Below, one piece after another: positions 31,846 through 40,459 of a stretch of DNA of 41,284 nt (position 1 is its first letter; each line of letters begins with the position of its first letter). This stretch comes from an archaeon (lineage in GTDB: Archaea > Thermoproteota > Thermoprotei > Thermofilales > JAPDKD01): positions 1 to 41,284 of the forward strand of contig JAPDKD010000103.1 of assembly GCA_029258735.1 (NCBI GenBank). The letters run 5' to 3'. The notes beneath the pieces were generated by a model. That model was not told the origin of the DNA and did no database searches. It worked only from the letters and a program-made list of their open reading frames with translations. The position numbers were made by a program, and so were the translations under genes.

Positions 31846-32748
31846 CAGTTCTTTTTCGCTTATATAGCCCACAAGCTTTCCATTCTCTATTACTGGCAGA
31901 TAACCCACCTTTCTTTCACACATGATTCTATAAACTTTCGAAAGCCTATCCGTCGGGCTTACATATATTACCTCTGGGGTTGCAACATCTGCCACTCGGA
32001 TGTTTAAGGCTTCATCTACAGTACCCGTAATCAGCCGTTTATAAGGTTCGCTGCTAGCAAGATACCTGACAAGGTCCATAGTGGAAAATATGCCCATTAC
32101 TTGGCTATTGAAAATTACAGGAAGCCTATGTCGCCTATAATTTACTGCCTTAACACAGGCATCTCTTACAGAATCATTTAGCGATACGGTTACAACGTCG
32201 CTTTTCATAATTTCCTGCACGGTAACATCAGGTATACTATACTCAGCTTTATCAAGAAAATCTCTAACAGAAACCACGCCTACAAGAACGCCCTCCTTAT
32301 TTGTTATCGGAAGAAGGCTCAAGTCATGCTTTATCATTAATTCTACTGTTTCGCCGATTTTAGCGTCGTAACTAACTGATATTACATCCTTGGACATGAT
32401 GAGTTCGACAGGTTGCTCCATAGCCTTATAAAAACTATGACCCAACCTCTCTACAATCTTGTAATATTCTCCTCCGCCAAAAAAGTTTGCAACATCCAAT
32501 GCCGAGGTAATGCCAACTAGTCTTTTCGTGGCTAAAACCACGGGCAAACGCTTAAATCCGCTCTTAGTCATTAAGCTGACACACGCACTTATAGGCGAGG
32601 TAGGCTGTACACTTATTACATCAACGCGCATTATTTGCATCAGCGGCGTAGCATCTTGACGAATACCGCTTTTAAATTCTGGTTTTCCGTCACTGCGCAG
32701 AAAATATGGTCCTCTCTTCTTCATATGTGAAAGCCTTCTTATCATCAT
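31819..32748 (-). CDS. CBS domain protein (four CBS motifs)
   Basis: A 309-residue protein with four CBS motifs (starting near residues 40, 120, 180 and 252), ending in GITSALDVA, GVVSVRDFL, GIFSTMDLV and GYISEKELL. The first 35 residues are basic (RRLSHMKKRG) and could bind nucleic acid or lipid. It differs from the four-CBS protein at 24786 in spacing and N-terminus, so they are not close duplicates. No strong ribosome binding site precedes ATG 32748, which suggests a leaderless message. Confidence 0.85.
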   Translation of the reverse strand: MMIRRLSHMKKRGPYFLRSDGKPEFKSGIRQDATPLMQIMRVDVISVQPTSPISACVSLMTKSGFKRLPVVLATKRLVGITSALDVANFFGGGEYYKIVERLGHSFYKAMEQPVELIMSKDVISVSYDAKIGETVELMIKHDLSLLPITNKEGVLVGVVSVRDFLDKAEYSIPDVTVQEIMKSDVVTVSLNDSVRDACVKAVNYRRHRLPVIFNSQVMGIFSTMDLVRYLASSEPYKRLITGTVDEALNIRVADVATPEVIYVSPTDRLSKVYRIMCERKVGYLPVIENGKLVGYISEKELLRFIVENF

Positions 32749-32830
32749 TTTAAGTTTAACGCATCAAAAACCAGTCATGTAGGCGAATATTTTGTTATCA
32801 ATACTATTACAAAAAAGTTTAATCGAAGAC

Positions 32831-32841
32831 GCTATATATTT
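32831..32841 (+). promoter_or_regulatory. TATA box for the dolichol-kinase-like gene
   Basis: GCTATATATTT lies about 20-25 nt before ATG 32857, which predicts a leaderless transcript. Confidence 0.55.
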
Positions 32842-32856
32842 GAAAGGAAAATTCAT

Positions 32857-33582
32857 ATGGGCAAGAAGCTAAGAATTGACGAAATAGCTAGAACAGAGCT
32901 AGAAAGGAAAATCCTTCATATTTCACTATCCCTTTTACTCATACTTCCGTATTTTTGGACCGAACTTAACGCCCCAATATATTTCGCCATTATAGCTCTC
33001 CTCGCAAACTACTTCAACGCTCTCCTCCTCAAAAAACCACTACTACCACAGGAAATAAAGAGAAACTTCACCAACATGAGGCGAAACATAATACTCGCAT
33101 TTATTCAGCGAGCACCACAACCCCTAGCAAAAAACCTAGAAACAATAGACCTACTCTTCGAAAAAATAGAAAAAGGCATAGAAGAAGAAATATCAAAAAT
33201 CGAGAGAAACTACGAGAAAATAGGAGGATATATCGGGATAACCCACGGCGTGCTAGGAGTCCTAGTATCAGAAGTACTATTCTCGAAATATACGTTCTAC
33301 GGCATCCTCGCGCTAATGATAGTAGATCCAGCTTCAAGCGTCATAAGTGTTTTTACGAAGTTCAAACATAGGCTTCCGCGGAGCTGGAGCACCTTAGAGG
33401 GATCAATAACCGCTTTTCTAACTTTCTTCCTAGTCCTCTACACCTTAGGAGTACCGGCATCACAAGCAATCCTAATCAGCCTAATAGGAGTAATAACAGA
33501 AGCATACGCCATAGAAGACAACCTACTGATTCCCGTAATAGTTAGCTTATCGGCGTATATTCTCTTACTGCCAACTTCATAG
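32857..33582 (+). CDS. Dolichol/phytol kinase-like membrane protein
   Basis: A 241-residue protein of the CTP-dependent polyprenol kinase family (COG0170/SEC59-like). Family signatures are LERKILHI near the start, LMIVDPASSVIS (about 150-163), RSWSTLEGSITAF (about 180-192) and GVITEAYAIEDNLLIPV near the end, with six or so membrane segments. A charged, probably helical insertion at about 75-125 is not usual. Such enzymes phosphorylate polyprenols, needed for glycan carriers or lipid salvage. It is upstream of the coiled-coil and surface protein genes, so a link to envelope building is possible. Confidence 0.75.
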   Translation: MGKKLRIDEIARTELERKILHISLSLLLILPYFWTELNAPIYFAIIALLANYFNALLLKKPLLPQEIKRNFTNMRRNIILAFIQRAPQPLAKNLETIDLLFEKIEKGIEEEISKIERNYEKIGGYIGITHGVLGVLVSEVLFSKYTFYGILALMIVDPASSVISVFTKFKHRLPRSWSTLEGSITAFLTFFLVLYTLGVPASQAILISLIGVITEAYAIEDNLLIPVIVSLSAYILLLPTS

Positions 33583-33631
33583 AAAATTTTTGAAAACTAG
33601 ATTTAATACATTCAACGCTAAGTAACTGCAC

Positions 33632-33636
33632 AGGTG
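33632..33636 (+). promoter_or_regulatory. Ribosome binding site selecting a TTG start (coiled-coil gene 1)
   Basis: AGGTG lies 7 nt before TTG 33644. The surrounding ACAGGTGTA occurs with identical spacing before the TTG of the second coiled-coil gene (34397-34401). Confidence 0.6.
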
Positions 33637-33643
33637 TAATTCA

Positions 33644-34291
33644 TTGAATGATAACACGGAGATAGTGGAATATGGGGAGAATCACATATCTATGTTAATG
33701 TTAGCTGTAAAAAGGCTCTATGAAGGACTCTCAGCAGTAAAAATTTCCCTGGACACATTAAACGAAACCATATACAACTTAAAAGAAACCATAACTGCCA
33801 TTGAAAAAGACTTTGAGAAAATAACTAAACAAGTCACAGAAGAAAGGAAGCTCATAGTAGCAAACCTAGAAAAATTCGCCTCGGCAATAGAGGAGCACAC
33901 CAAAACACTGAACAAAGACCTAAAGCTCACCCTGGATGTATTTATTGAAGATTTCCGCCAAGAAGTAAAGAAGGCAGCAGAAGTGCAACAAAGCCTATCA
34001 GTAGAAATAGCCGAGCTAAAAACCGTGATAAACGAGCTAAAAACCATAAACATGGATTCATGGAGCCGCGTAGAATCCGACATAGAAACTCTAAGATCAA
34101 AACACAAAGAAACAGAACTCCTCCTCAAAGAACTTTCATCAGATATTTTGGCCCTCAACTCCGACGTAAATATGCGTATAAAAGAGCTAGAACTCCTCTT
34201 AGAAGACTTGTCAGCACGGCTCTCATATATTGAGACCCAAATATCGCAGCGTAAAAAAAGAGAAAAAGTCGAAGAAAAAAAGAAGCCCTAA
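33644..34291 (+). CDS. Coiled-coil protein 1
   Basis: A 215-residue protein that is almost all heptad-pattern helix (about residues 15-205) with a lysine- and glutamate-rich end. It has no signal peptide, membrane segment or cysteine. I recognise no family. Start TTG 33644 is set by AGGTG 7 nt upstream. It precedes a larger coiled-coil gene whose start signals are nearly identical, so the two proteins may be produced in step and assemble together. Homology between such low-complexity proteins cannot be judged by eye. Confidence 0.7.
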   Translation: MNDNTEIVEYGENHISMLMLAVKRLYEGLSAVKISLDTLNETIYNLKETITAIEKDFEKITKQVTEERKLIVANLEKFASAIEEHTKTLNKDLKLTLDVFIEDFRQEVKKAAEVQQSLSVEIAELKTVINELKTINMDSWSRVESDIETLRSKHKETELLLKELSSDILALNSDVNMRIKELELLLEDLSARLSYIETQISQRKKREKVEEKKKP

Positions 34292-34396
34292 TAATATACT
34301 ACTTAAAAACTTAATTTAATACAATAGTAATATAGAGGTATTCGTTATCCTAATTAATTCTTAAATCATAATAGCAATAATAGGATTAAAAAATAC

Positions 34397-34401
34397 AGGT
34401 G
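34397..34401 (+). promoter_or_regulatory. Ribosome binding site selecting a TTG start (coiled-coil gene 2)
   Basis: AGGTG lies 7 nt before TTG 34409, within the same ACAGGTGTA nonamer as in the preceding gene. Confidence 0.6.
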
Positions 34402-34408
34402 TATCGTA

Positions 34409-35899
34409 TTGTCTCTTTTCAGAAGAAAAGAAAAAGAAGGACCAACAATAAGTGACGTAATTGCGAGGCTTGATAGATTATCTGCAGAGCTGACGGAGCA
34501 GATCAGCCAGCTGGCGAGAATAAATGAAACAACGATTAATACCTCTCTAAAAAATTTCGTGGCGCAAATATTGCCTTTGCTGGAGGAGCAGCGAAGCTTA
34601 TTAGCTGACTTGGTCTCCCTTTTACAGAACCTCAGGGTAATGGGCGATTTTTCCGACCTTATAAACCAGCAAAGAAACAGTATACTATCTATCATGGAGA
34701 GCGTCGACAAAATAAAAATGTTATTCGATGAAATAAGCAATAACTTATCATCGCTTTCAGAAAATTCCTCAACCATTGTAGAAGAACTTAAAAAAAGCTT
34801 AAAAGAACTTGCTATAGCTAACGAAAACCTAAGCAAGTATCTACAAACTTGTGAAAAAAGTTTCCATGCAATTTCTCAAAAACTAGATGAAGATGTAAAA
34901 AGACGTGCTAGTGAATTTGAATTATTAAGGAAAAAGTTAGAGGAATATATGGATGAATATAAAGGCCTAGTTGAAAAATATAACAATTTATTAGGTGAAA
35001 TAAAAAATATTGAAGGTAAAGTTCAACAAATAAATGAGAGAGAAAAGTTTCTAAGAAAGTGGGAGGAAAATCTAAGAAATCTTGAAGAAAATCTGAAAAA
35101 AAGAGAAAAAGTTTTGGAAAAATTAGAGAACGCGGCACAAGAATTTATAAAGACTCAAGAGCAACTTAAGGATGCTTGGGAAATTTTACAACGTGCAAGT
35201 CAAATAGAGGCTGAAAGAGCGCGCCTAAAAAAGGAAGCCGAAGAATTACACAATCTTAGACTAAAAGTAGCACGAAAAGAAGAGGAAGTCAAAAAGAGGG
35301 AAGCGGAATTAAATGAAGCTCTCCAGAAAACCCAGCAACTTCTATCAGAAATAAACGAGCGAGAAAAACGGCTTTCAGAAAAGTTAGAAGCCTTAACACA
35401 AAAGGAAACCGAGCTAAACGAAAAAGAGCGCCGAGTAAACCTATTAATGAAGAACCTCAGAGAGCTGGAATCAAAGCTTGAAGAAAAAAGGAGAAAACTT
35501 ACAGAACTTGAGGAGGAAATAAAGAAGAAAGAACAAATAATAAAGGAAGAACTAGAACCTTTCAAGGATAGGCTAAAGGAAGAAGAGAAAAGGCTAATAG
35601 AATGGGAAAAGAGGCTTCTAGACCGAGAAAGAGAGCTAACAGGCTATCAGCGCACACTGGCGGCCAGGGAAAGTGCATTAGTAGAGTTAAGGCAGAGATT
35701 AGAAGCAAAAAAAGCAGAAATTGAATCTAGAGAGGCTGCCTTAAAAGAGAAGCTAGAAAGACTAAAAGTTCTCGAAGACGAGGTAGAAAAATTAAGAATT
35801 GAAAATCGACGCTTAAAGGCACTAATAGAAGAAAAAGATGGCGAGATAAAAAAACTAAGAGAAATCCTATTCGGAACTAGCCGAGAAAGTACAGGATGA
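34409..35899 (+). CDS. Coiled-coil protein 2
   Basis: A 496-residue protein. After a short basic start (LFRRKEKEG) there is a hydrophobic-heptad region (about 15-150) and then a long, highly charged coiled coil (about 155-490) with repeated INEREK, LNEKER and EKRLxEWEKRLLDRE patterns, like SMC or tropomyosin rods. It has no ATPase head, membrane segment or signal peptide. Codons at about 34860-35110 are more AT-rich than the flanks. Coding ends with a 23-nt overlap of the convergent membrane protein gene. Cytoskeletal, scaffold or chromosome roles are open. Confidence 0.78.
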   Translation: MSLFRRKEKEGPTISDVIARLDRLSAELTEQISQLARINETTINTSLKNFVAQILPLLEEQRSLLADLVSLLQNLRVMGDFSDLINQQRNSILSIMESVDKIKMLFDEISNNLSSLSENSSTIVEELKKSLKELAIANENLSKYLQTCEKSFHAISQKLDEDVKRRASEFELLRKKLEEYMDEYKGLVEKYNNLLGEIKNIEGKVQQINEREKFLRKWEENLRNLEENLKKREKVLEKLENAAQEFIKTQEQLKDAWEILQRASQIEAERARLKKEAEELHNLRLKVARKEEEVKKREAELNEALQKTQQLLSEINEREKRLSEKLEALTQKETELNEKERRVNLLMKNLRELESKLEEKRRKLTELEEEIKKKEQIIKEELEPFKDRLKEEEKRLIEWEKRLLDRERELTGYQRTLAARESALVELRQRLEAKKAEIESREAALKEKLERLKVLEDEVEKLRIENRRLKALIEEKDGEIKKLREILFGTSRESTG

Positions 35900-36200
35900 C
35901 AACAAGCCCCGCAAAAACCAAGCTAATCAGAATGTATCCGATGCTCAAAGCTTCCACGATCTTATACGGTAATGCCGAACCCCATTCAGGCTCCTCGTCT
36001 TTCGCGGCAAAAAAGCCGAAAACCGAGAAGACAACAGATAAAATAGCTAAAATAAGAGGTAAAATAGCGTGCATAAACGGTGGAGATTTAGGCTTCGTAG
36101 TGAACCCCTCCACAAGGTGATAAATTATGAAAAGCAGCACAGGCGGCAGGATAGCTAAAATAATCAAAGTTTTACTTGGCCCCTCTTCCTCCATAGCCAT
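35877..36200 (-). CDS. Small membrane protein (three helices), unknown
   Basis: A 107-residue protein from ATG 36200, which has GGTGG 5 nt upstream (36210-36206); the longer GTG start at 36209 lies inside that element. Three hydrophobic segments at about 12-30, 46-64 and 85-105 are divided by short charged loops (KDEEPEWGS). I recognise no family. Its start codon overlaps the complementary ATG at 36199 of the opposite-strand gene. Real coding is likely from its regular membrane protein make-up, but it is small and unconfirmed. Confidence 0.6.
   Translation of the reverse strand: MAMEEEGPSKTLIILAILPPVLLFIIYHLVEGFTTKPKSPPFMHAILPLILAILSVVFSVFGFFAAKDEEPEWGSALPYKIVEALSIGYILISLVFAGLVVILYFLG
36114..36120 (+). 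promoter_or_regulatory. Strong ribosome binding site before ATG 36127
   Basis: AAGGTGA lies 6 nt before ATG 36127, an excellent match. Using it would make the surface protein gene overlap the opposite-strand membrane gene by 74 nt. ATG 36199 has no such site. Confidence 0.5.
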
Positions 36201-38142
36201 GAAAACCACCGAGATACATCATCGTCCTCGTACTTATCATTTTACCACGTTCCATGTAAAGATACTAGCTTTAACATTAGCTACCCTAATCTTCAGCTTG
36301 TCTTTAGTCTCGGTAATATCGCAACCAACAAAAATAGTATACGCGGAAATTTTCATAGAAAAAAGCAAAAAATCCTATTATGTAAAAGTATCTGAAAACA
36401 ATCCTCTTATACTTACTCTACAAAAGGGAGATAATGCCACTATAAGAGTAGATTCTACCTCACAACTAAAACCAAGAAAGGTAATAATACACGAGGGAAA
36501 ATGCAGCTATATAATTTTTGATGACCAAGTCTTCGTTGAAGCGCGAAGTAAATGTGAGATTTACGTATATTTTAAGGAATCCGATCCGAAACCACCAATA
36601 TATCTACTTAGAATTTCTGAGCAAAGAAGCACTGAGCCAGGCTCAAACGTAACTGTCAAAGACGAATCAGAATGGAAAGTATGGGGAATACTGATAACGC
36701 TTCTCACTACTAATCCACAAGCGCAAATTAAGTCAAAATATCCCGTTTCACTGCTTGCATCATCTCAACACATAGTAAACACATCAACAGGTCCAGTCCT
36801 AGAATACGAAGAAACATATTGGATAACTGGAAAATCCTTTCAAGTACCAGGCGAGGCACTAAGCATAACATTTGTTCCTATATATTATAGGATTAAACAA
36901 ATAGCACCCTTTATTGCATCCTCAAACGACATCGTGTACATCAATAAGCCGGCCTTAGCGAACCTGACTATAAAAATAGATGCTGAAAAATCTGTTCCAG
37001 GTTTAAACATATTATCCAGATATTTTCAACGTAACCCTCTAATCTTATATGCGAAAAGTCGAGGAGAAATAGATCTAAACTTTAACAATTTTATAAATAT
37101 CAATATTGGAAATCAGCTAGAGAATTTAATAATTGAAGCAAATACAGGAAATATAAAAGTAAAAGGTAAGGGCTCCGTCAGCATACGACCCGCTCTGGGA
37201 ATTCCTATCACAGTAAAAGTATATACAGAAGCAGGGGATATTGCCAGCGAATGCGAAATAACGAGCATAGCCCCTCAAATTGAAATACCCATAGAGCTCT
37301 ACAATATTAAAATAAATTTAATGGACGTTGAGGGAAACCCGCTCTATAACTCTACGATATCTCTGTATCGGGCTCTAAAAACAATAACCGCACATCTGGT
37401 AAATAATAACAGTGCTGTGTTTAAAAACTTAGTAAAAGGCGAATATATCATTACTATAGACTACATGGGAGAAGAAGTAGCAAGAGAAGTAATACGAGTT
37501 GAAAGAGACTCAACGTTCACCATTAGAACGCGCGTAAGGAGCATAGAAATCAAAGCCTTAAACGCTAAAGGAGACCTTGTACAAAACTATACTGCAGCAG
37601 TATATTCTAACAATAAAATAATCGGAAAATGGCATACAGAAAGCGACACATTAAGAACACCGCCCTTACCATTCAATAATTATACGCTTGTAATCCTATT
37701 AAATAACTACGAGGTATGGAGAGGAAACATAAATCTTAAAGAATACTCAAAAATAATCGTTCCACTTAAGCTTATGCCTATAATAATAAAAGTAAAAAAT
37801 GTTTTTGGAGCTCCTCTTTCGAAAGTTAGCGTAACGCTAAAAAATAATAATACATGGAGCACGTTAACGGATTCTGGAGGAAGAGCCGTATTTAATAACA
37901 TTCCATTCGGAAACTATACATTAACAGTCAAGATAGGCGACGCATTAACAACAGAAAATGTTGAGATCAATGCTAGCAGCATGCAATTTATATCTGTTCA
38001 GATCCCTGTAGTAGCCGTTATAGGTGGGTTCCCTATACTGGTTATTCATGCTCAAATCTTTATCTTAGCACTAGCTATCCTCATAGCTGTTATAATAATT
38101 TGGAAGCTTATTCGTGAACGAGGCGAAATAGTTATCGAATAG
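36127..38142 (+). CDS. Surface-anchored protein with carboxypeptidase-regulatory-like repeats
   Basis: A 671-residue secreted, C-terminally anchored protein. A hydrophobic signal or anchor helix at about 45-66 follows a long basic stretch; starting at ATG 36199 (M25) gives a normal signal peptide, but ATG 36127 has the better ribosome binding site. Residues about 70-395 are beta-rich and unknown. Three repeats of about 85 residues follow (near 395, 475 and 550), each with a short strand, G-x-P/L and a late NY-T/I-x(L/V) strand, as in carboxypeptidase-regulatory-like domains. A membrane helix (about 640-662) and a basic tail close the chain. Many N-x-T/S sites suggest glycosylation. Confidence 0.72.
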   Translation: MKSSTGGRIAKIIKVLLGPSSSIAMKTTEIHHRPRTYHFTTFHVKILALTLATLIFSLSLVSVISQPTKIVYAEIFIEKSKKSYYVKVSENNPLILTLQKGDNATIRVDSTSQLKPRKVIIHEGKCSYIIFDDQVFVEARSKCEIYVYFKESDPKPPIYLLRISEQRSTEPGSNVTVKDESEWKVWGILITLLTTNPQAQIKSKYPVSLLASSQHIVNTSTGPVLEYEETYWITGKSFQVPGEALSITFVPIYYRIKQIAPFIASSNDIVYINKPALANLTIKIDAEKSVPGLNILSRYFQRNPLILYAKSRGEIDLNFNNFININIGNQLENLIIEANTGNIKVKGKGSVSIRPALGIPITVKVYTEAGDIASECEITSIAPQIEIPIELYNIKINLMDVEGNPLYNSTISLYRALKTITAHLVNNNSAVFKNLVKGEYIITIDYMGEEVAREVIRVERDSTFTIRTRVRSIEIKALNAKGDLVQNYTAAVYSNNKIIGKWHTESDTLRTPPLPFNNYTLVILLNNYEVWRGNINLKEYSKIIVPLKLMPIIIKVKNVFGAPLSKVSVTLKNNNTWSTLTDSGGRAVFNNIPFGNYTLTVKIGDALTTENVEINASSMQFISVQIPVVAVIGGFPILVIHAQIFILALAILIAVIIIWKLIRERGEIVIE

Positions 38143-38171
38143 AAAAGCAAATACACTCGAAGGTTTTCAAT

Positions 38172-38747
38172 ATGTCAACAGTAAACAACGAGTGGAAAAA
38201 AAGCGTATTAGAAAAAGCTGGACTTCAATATATTACTTTAACAGGGGAGGAATGGGTTTTACTATTAGCTGGAGCTGATTCCTCTTCTCCTATTTTAGGT
38301 GAATACACTTTTCACTTTATATTCTTTTTATACCCCTTCTCACCATTCAATTTTAAAACACTCTTAATAGCACCATACTCCGAACAACTAGATAAATGCC
38401 TAAAAAGGATGCTAGACGGCGGAATTCTCATCAAAGAAATTAAAGTCGTGAATACAATGGTAACTGAAGCTTACAAACTATCACTGAAAGGAAACACGGT
38501 CTACAGAAACTTAAAGAATAAAATATACAAAAAACAGGTTTTAATAAATAACCATATAGTGAGGCCTGTAGCTAACGTTCTAAATGAGCTAGAATCTCTT
38601 AAGAAAACCTATAATGGCAGAGAACTTTTCAAACTTCTCAAGCTCTTAATAGCAAAAGTGAAGAATAACGACTTTGCACTAGAATTGCGCCTACAAGATC
38701 ATGAAATACAATACTTAAAAAGGATTATTCGCTATGGCGGAGTCTAA
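38172..38747 (+). CDS. Winged-helix-like protein of unknown function
   Basis: A 191-residue protein. LTGEEWVLLLAGADSSSPILGEYTFHFIFFL is followed by YPFSPFNFKTLLIAPYSEQLDKCLKRMLDGGILIKEI, the layout of a winged-helix or YwgA-like fold, and then a helical tail (about 105-190). The 130-residue protein at 23464-23856 shows the same order of elements. It overlaps the flavoprotein gene by 14 nt and so belongs to its operon. No function can be given. Confidence 0.6.
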   Translation: MSTVNNEWKKSVLEKAGLQYITLTGEEWVLLLAGADSSSPILGEYTFHFIFFLYPFSPFNFKTLLIAPYSEQLDKCLKRMLDGGILIKEIKVVNTMVTEAYKLSLKGNTVYRNLKNKIYKKQVLINNHIVRPVANVLNELESLKKTYNGRELFKLLKLLIAKVKNNDFALELRLQDHEIQYLKRIIRYGGV

Positions 38748-39915
38748 AAAAGTCGACGTAGCAATAGTTGGAGCAGGACCCTACGGTACTCAGCTAGCTG
38801 AAAATATACTAAGGAAATCATTGTACGAAGTAATAATATTCGAAGAACACAGCAAGATAGGAGAGCCAGATCACTGCAGCGGAATAATAAGCATGCAAAC
38901 CTTCTTCAAACTACGTGTTCCCAGAAGCGCAGTCCTAAATAAAGTGCGTACTGCTGTACTATTTCCTCCTAACCTTAAAGACAAAATTACGGTAAAATCT
39001 AAATCGGGTACAGTGGTAATATCGCGGCCGCTGTTAGACCTTTACTTAGCTGAAAGAGCTAAAGAAGCAGGTGCGCGCATCAGCCTTGGAGAGAGAGTAC
39101 TATCAATAAAAGCTAGATCAAAAGGGTATGTAGAAATATTCACTAATAAGAGCAAATATATAGCAAAAATAGCAATTCTAGCCTGCGGCGCCGGAGCAAG
39201 ACTACAACATATGCTCGGATTTCCTACATGTAAGGGAATAAACGCTCTACAAGCCGACATTGCAGGACTCGACCTAGACGAAAAAATATACATGTTCTTC
39301 TCAAACAAGCTATACAGGGGATTATTCGCCTGGATAATATCCCACGGCGATTGCTTTCGGGTAGGAGTAGTCGGTAACAATCCAGTACAAAAAATAAAGC
39401 TATTATTAAAACACATGAACCAGCAACGCTACAAAATCCTGAAGTGGCACGGAGGTTTAATAATAACGGGCGGCCCATCTAAAATCTTTGCTAAGGGACC
39501 CTTAGCTGTAATAGGAGACGCCGCATGCCAAACAAAACCCACAACCGGGGGAGGCCTAGCCTTCTTAGCAGACACTTCGCAGATTCTAGCAGAAGAGATA
39601 GTTAGATACCTTGAAGGGAAGCGGTTATCCCTGAAATACTACCACAAGCTCTGGCTACAAAAGTTTCAAAGTAGCTTCAGAGCAATGCGAGCCGCCAGAC
39701 ATTTCCTCGACTCATTAACTGATGACGAAATAAACGAACTCTTCCGCGCTATGAAGAAAGAGAGCGCCGAAAGCCTCTTATCTACGGCAGACATGGATCG
39801 TCAAGAAAGAGACCTCATACAACTAGCGGTTAAGCTTGGAAAACATTTATTAAAAAAACCAAAAATAGCGTCTAAAGCCTTTTACGCTGCAGCCAAAGCT
39901 TTCTTCCCAGCCTAA
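38734..39915 (+). CDS. Geranylgeranyl reductase family FAD-dependent oxidoreductase
   Basis: A 393-residue flavoprotein. VAIVGAGPYGTQLAE (9-23) is the FAD dinucleotide motif, GEPDHCSGIIS (about 43-53) is the family substrate motif with the conserved cysteine, and VIGDAACQTKPTTGGGLAF (about 259-277) binds the flavin ribityl. Members saturate the double bonds of archaeal membrane lipids. Some relatives act on other prenyl chains, so the exact substrate is not certain. It converges with iorB, overlapping by 44 nt. Confidence 0.82.
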   Translation: MAESKKVDVAIVGAGPYGTQLAENILRKSLYEVIIFEEHSKIGEPDHCSGIISMQTFFKLRVPRSAVLNKVRTAVLFPPNLKDKITVKSKSGTVVISRPLLDLYLAERAKEAGARISLGERVLSIKARSKGYVEIFTNKSKYIAKIAILACGAGARLQHMLGFPTCKGINALQADIAGLDLDEKIYMFFSNKLYRGLFAWIISHGDCFRVGVVGNNPVQKIKLLLKHMNQQRYKILKWHGGLIITGGPSKIFAKGPLAVIGDAACQTKPTTGGGLAFLADTSQILAEEIVRYLEGKRLSLKYYHKLWLQKFQSSFRAMRAARHFLDSLTDDEINELFRAMKKESAESLLSTADMDRQERDLIQLAVKLGKHLLKKPKIASKAFYAAAKAFFPA

Positions 39916-40459
39916 ATGCTTCGACGTTCTTTTCTTGAAATCGCGTAATAACCTTACGCAAACTCCGCTCTAGATCAAGAGGGGCGATATTAAGCATACC
40001 AGACTCGGCCAGAACCCCGAGCATCACGGTATTAGTGAACAAAGCTGAACCCAACCTTCGTGCAGCCTCGGATGCTTCAACGAGATAACATTCTGCATCA
40101 AGTTCTTCGAAGAAGGAAAGCAAAGCAGACCTGGAAGGTATTTCCGCCGCTGCGGGAGGTGGAAGAATAAGATCGTTTACGATAAGCGCGCCGCCTCGCC
40201 TAAGATAGGCGATGTTTCTGGCTGCCTCTAACAGCTCTAGTGAAACGATCAAGTCTGCTGTTCCACGAGGTATAGTTGGTGAAAGGTCTTCATCCCCATA
40301 TTTTACGTGCACTATGACCGAGCCTCCTCTCTGTGCTAGACCATGCACTTCTGCCACTCTTACTTTAAAGCCTCTTTCAAGCAAGGCTTCTCCTAAAATC
40401 CTGCCCATGGAAATAAGTCCTTGACCACCAACACCGGTTAAAATGATTTGGCGCCTCAA
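39872..40459 (-). CDS. iorB: Indolepyruvate oxidoreductase subunit beta
   Basis: A 195-residue gamma-type subunit of 2-oxoacid:ferredoxin oxidoreductase. TGVGGQGLISMGRILGEA (8-25) and EVHGLAQRGGSVIVHVKYG (37-55) are diagnostic for IorB. With IorA it oxidises aryl pyruvates from aromatic amino acids to aryl-acetyl-CoA and reduces ferredoxin, in line with the peptide transporters elsewhere in the window. Start TTG 40459 overlaps the iorA stop in TTGA, so translation is coupled. Confidence 0.9.
   Translation of the reverse strand: MRRQIILTGVGGQGLISMGRILGEALLERGFKVRVAEVHGLAQRGGSVIVHVKYGDEDLSPTIPRGTADLIVSLELLEAARNIAYLRRGGALIVNDLILPPPAAAEIPSRSALLSFFEELDAECYLVEASEAARRLGSALFTNTVMLGVLAESGMLNIAPLDLERSLRKVITRFQEKNVEAFRLGRKLWLQRKRL

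Noticed and set aside
35896-36120. Plus-strand frame of 74 codons opposite the small membrane protein
   Set aside because: Lysine- and serine-rich without family traits; the minus-strand product has a regular three-helix membrane pattern and a ribosome binding site.
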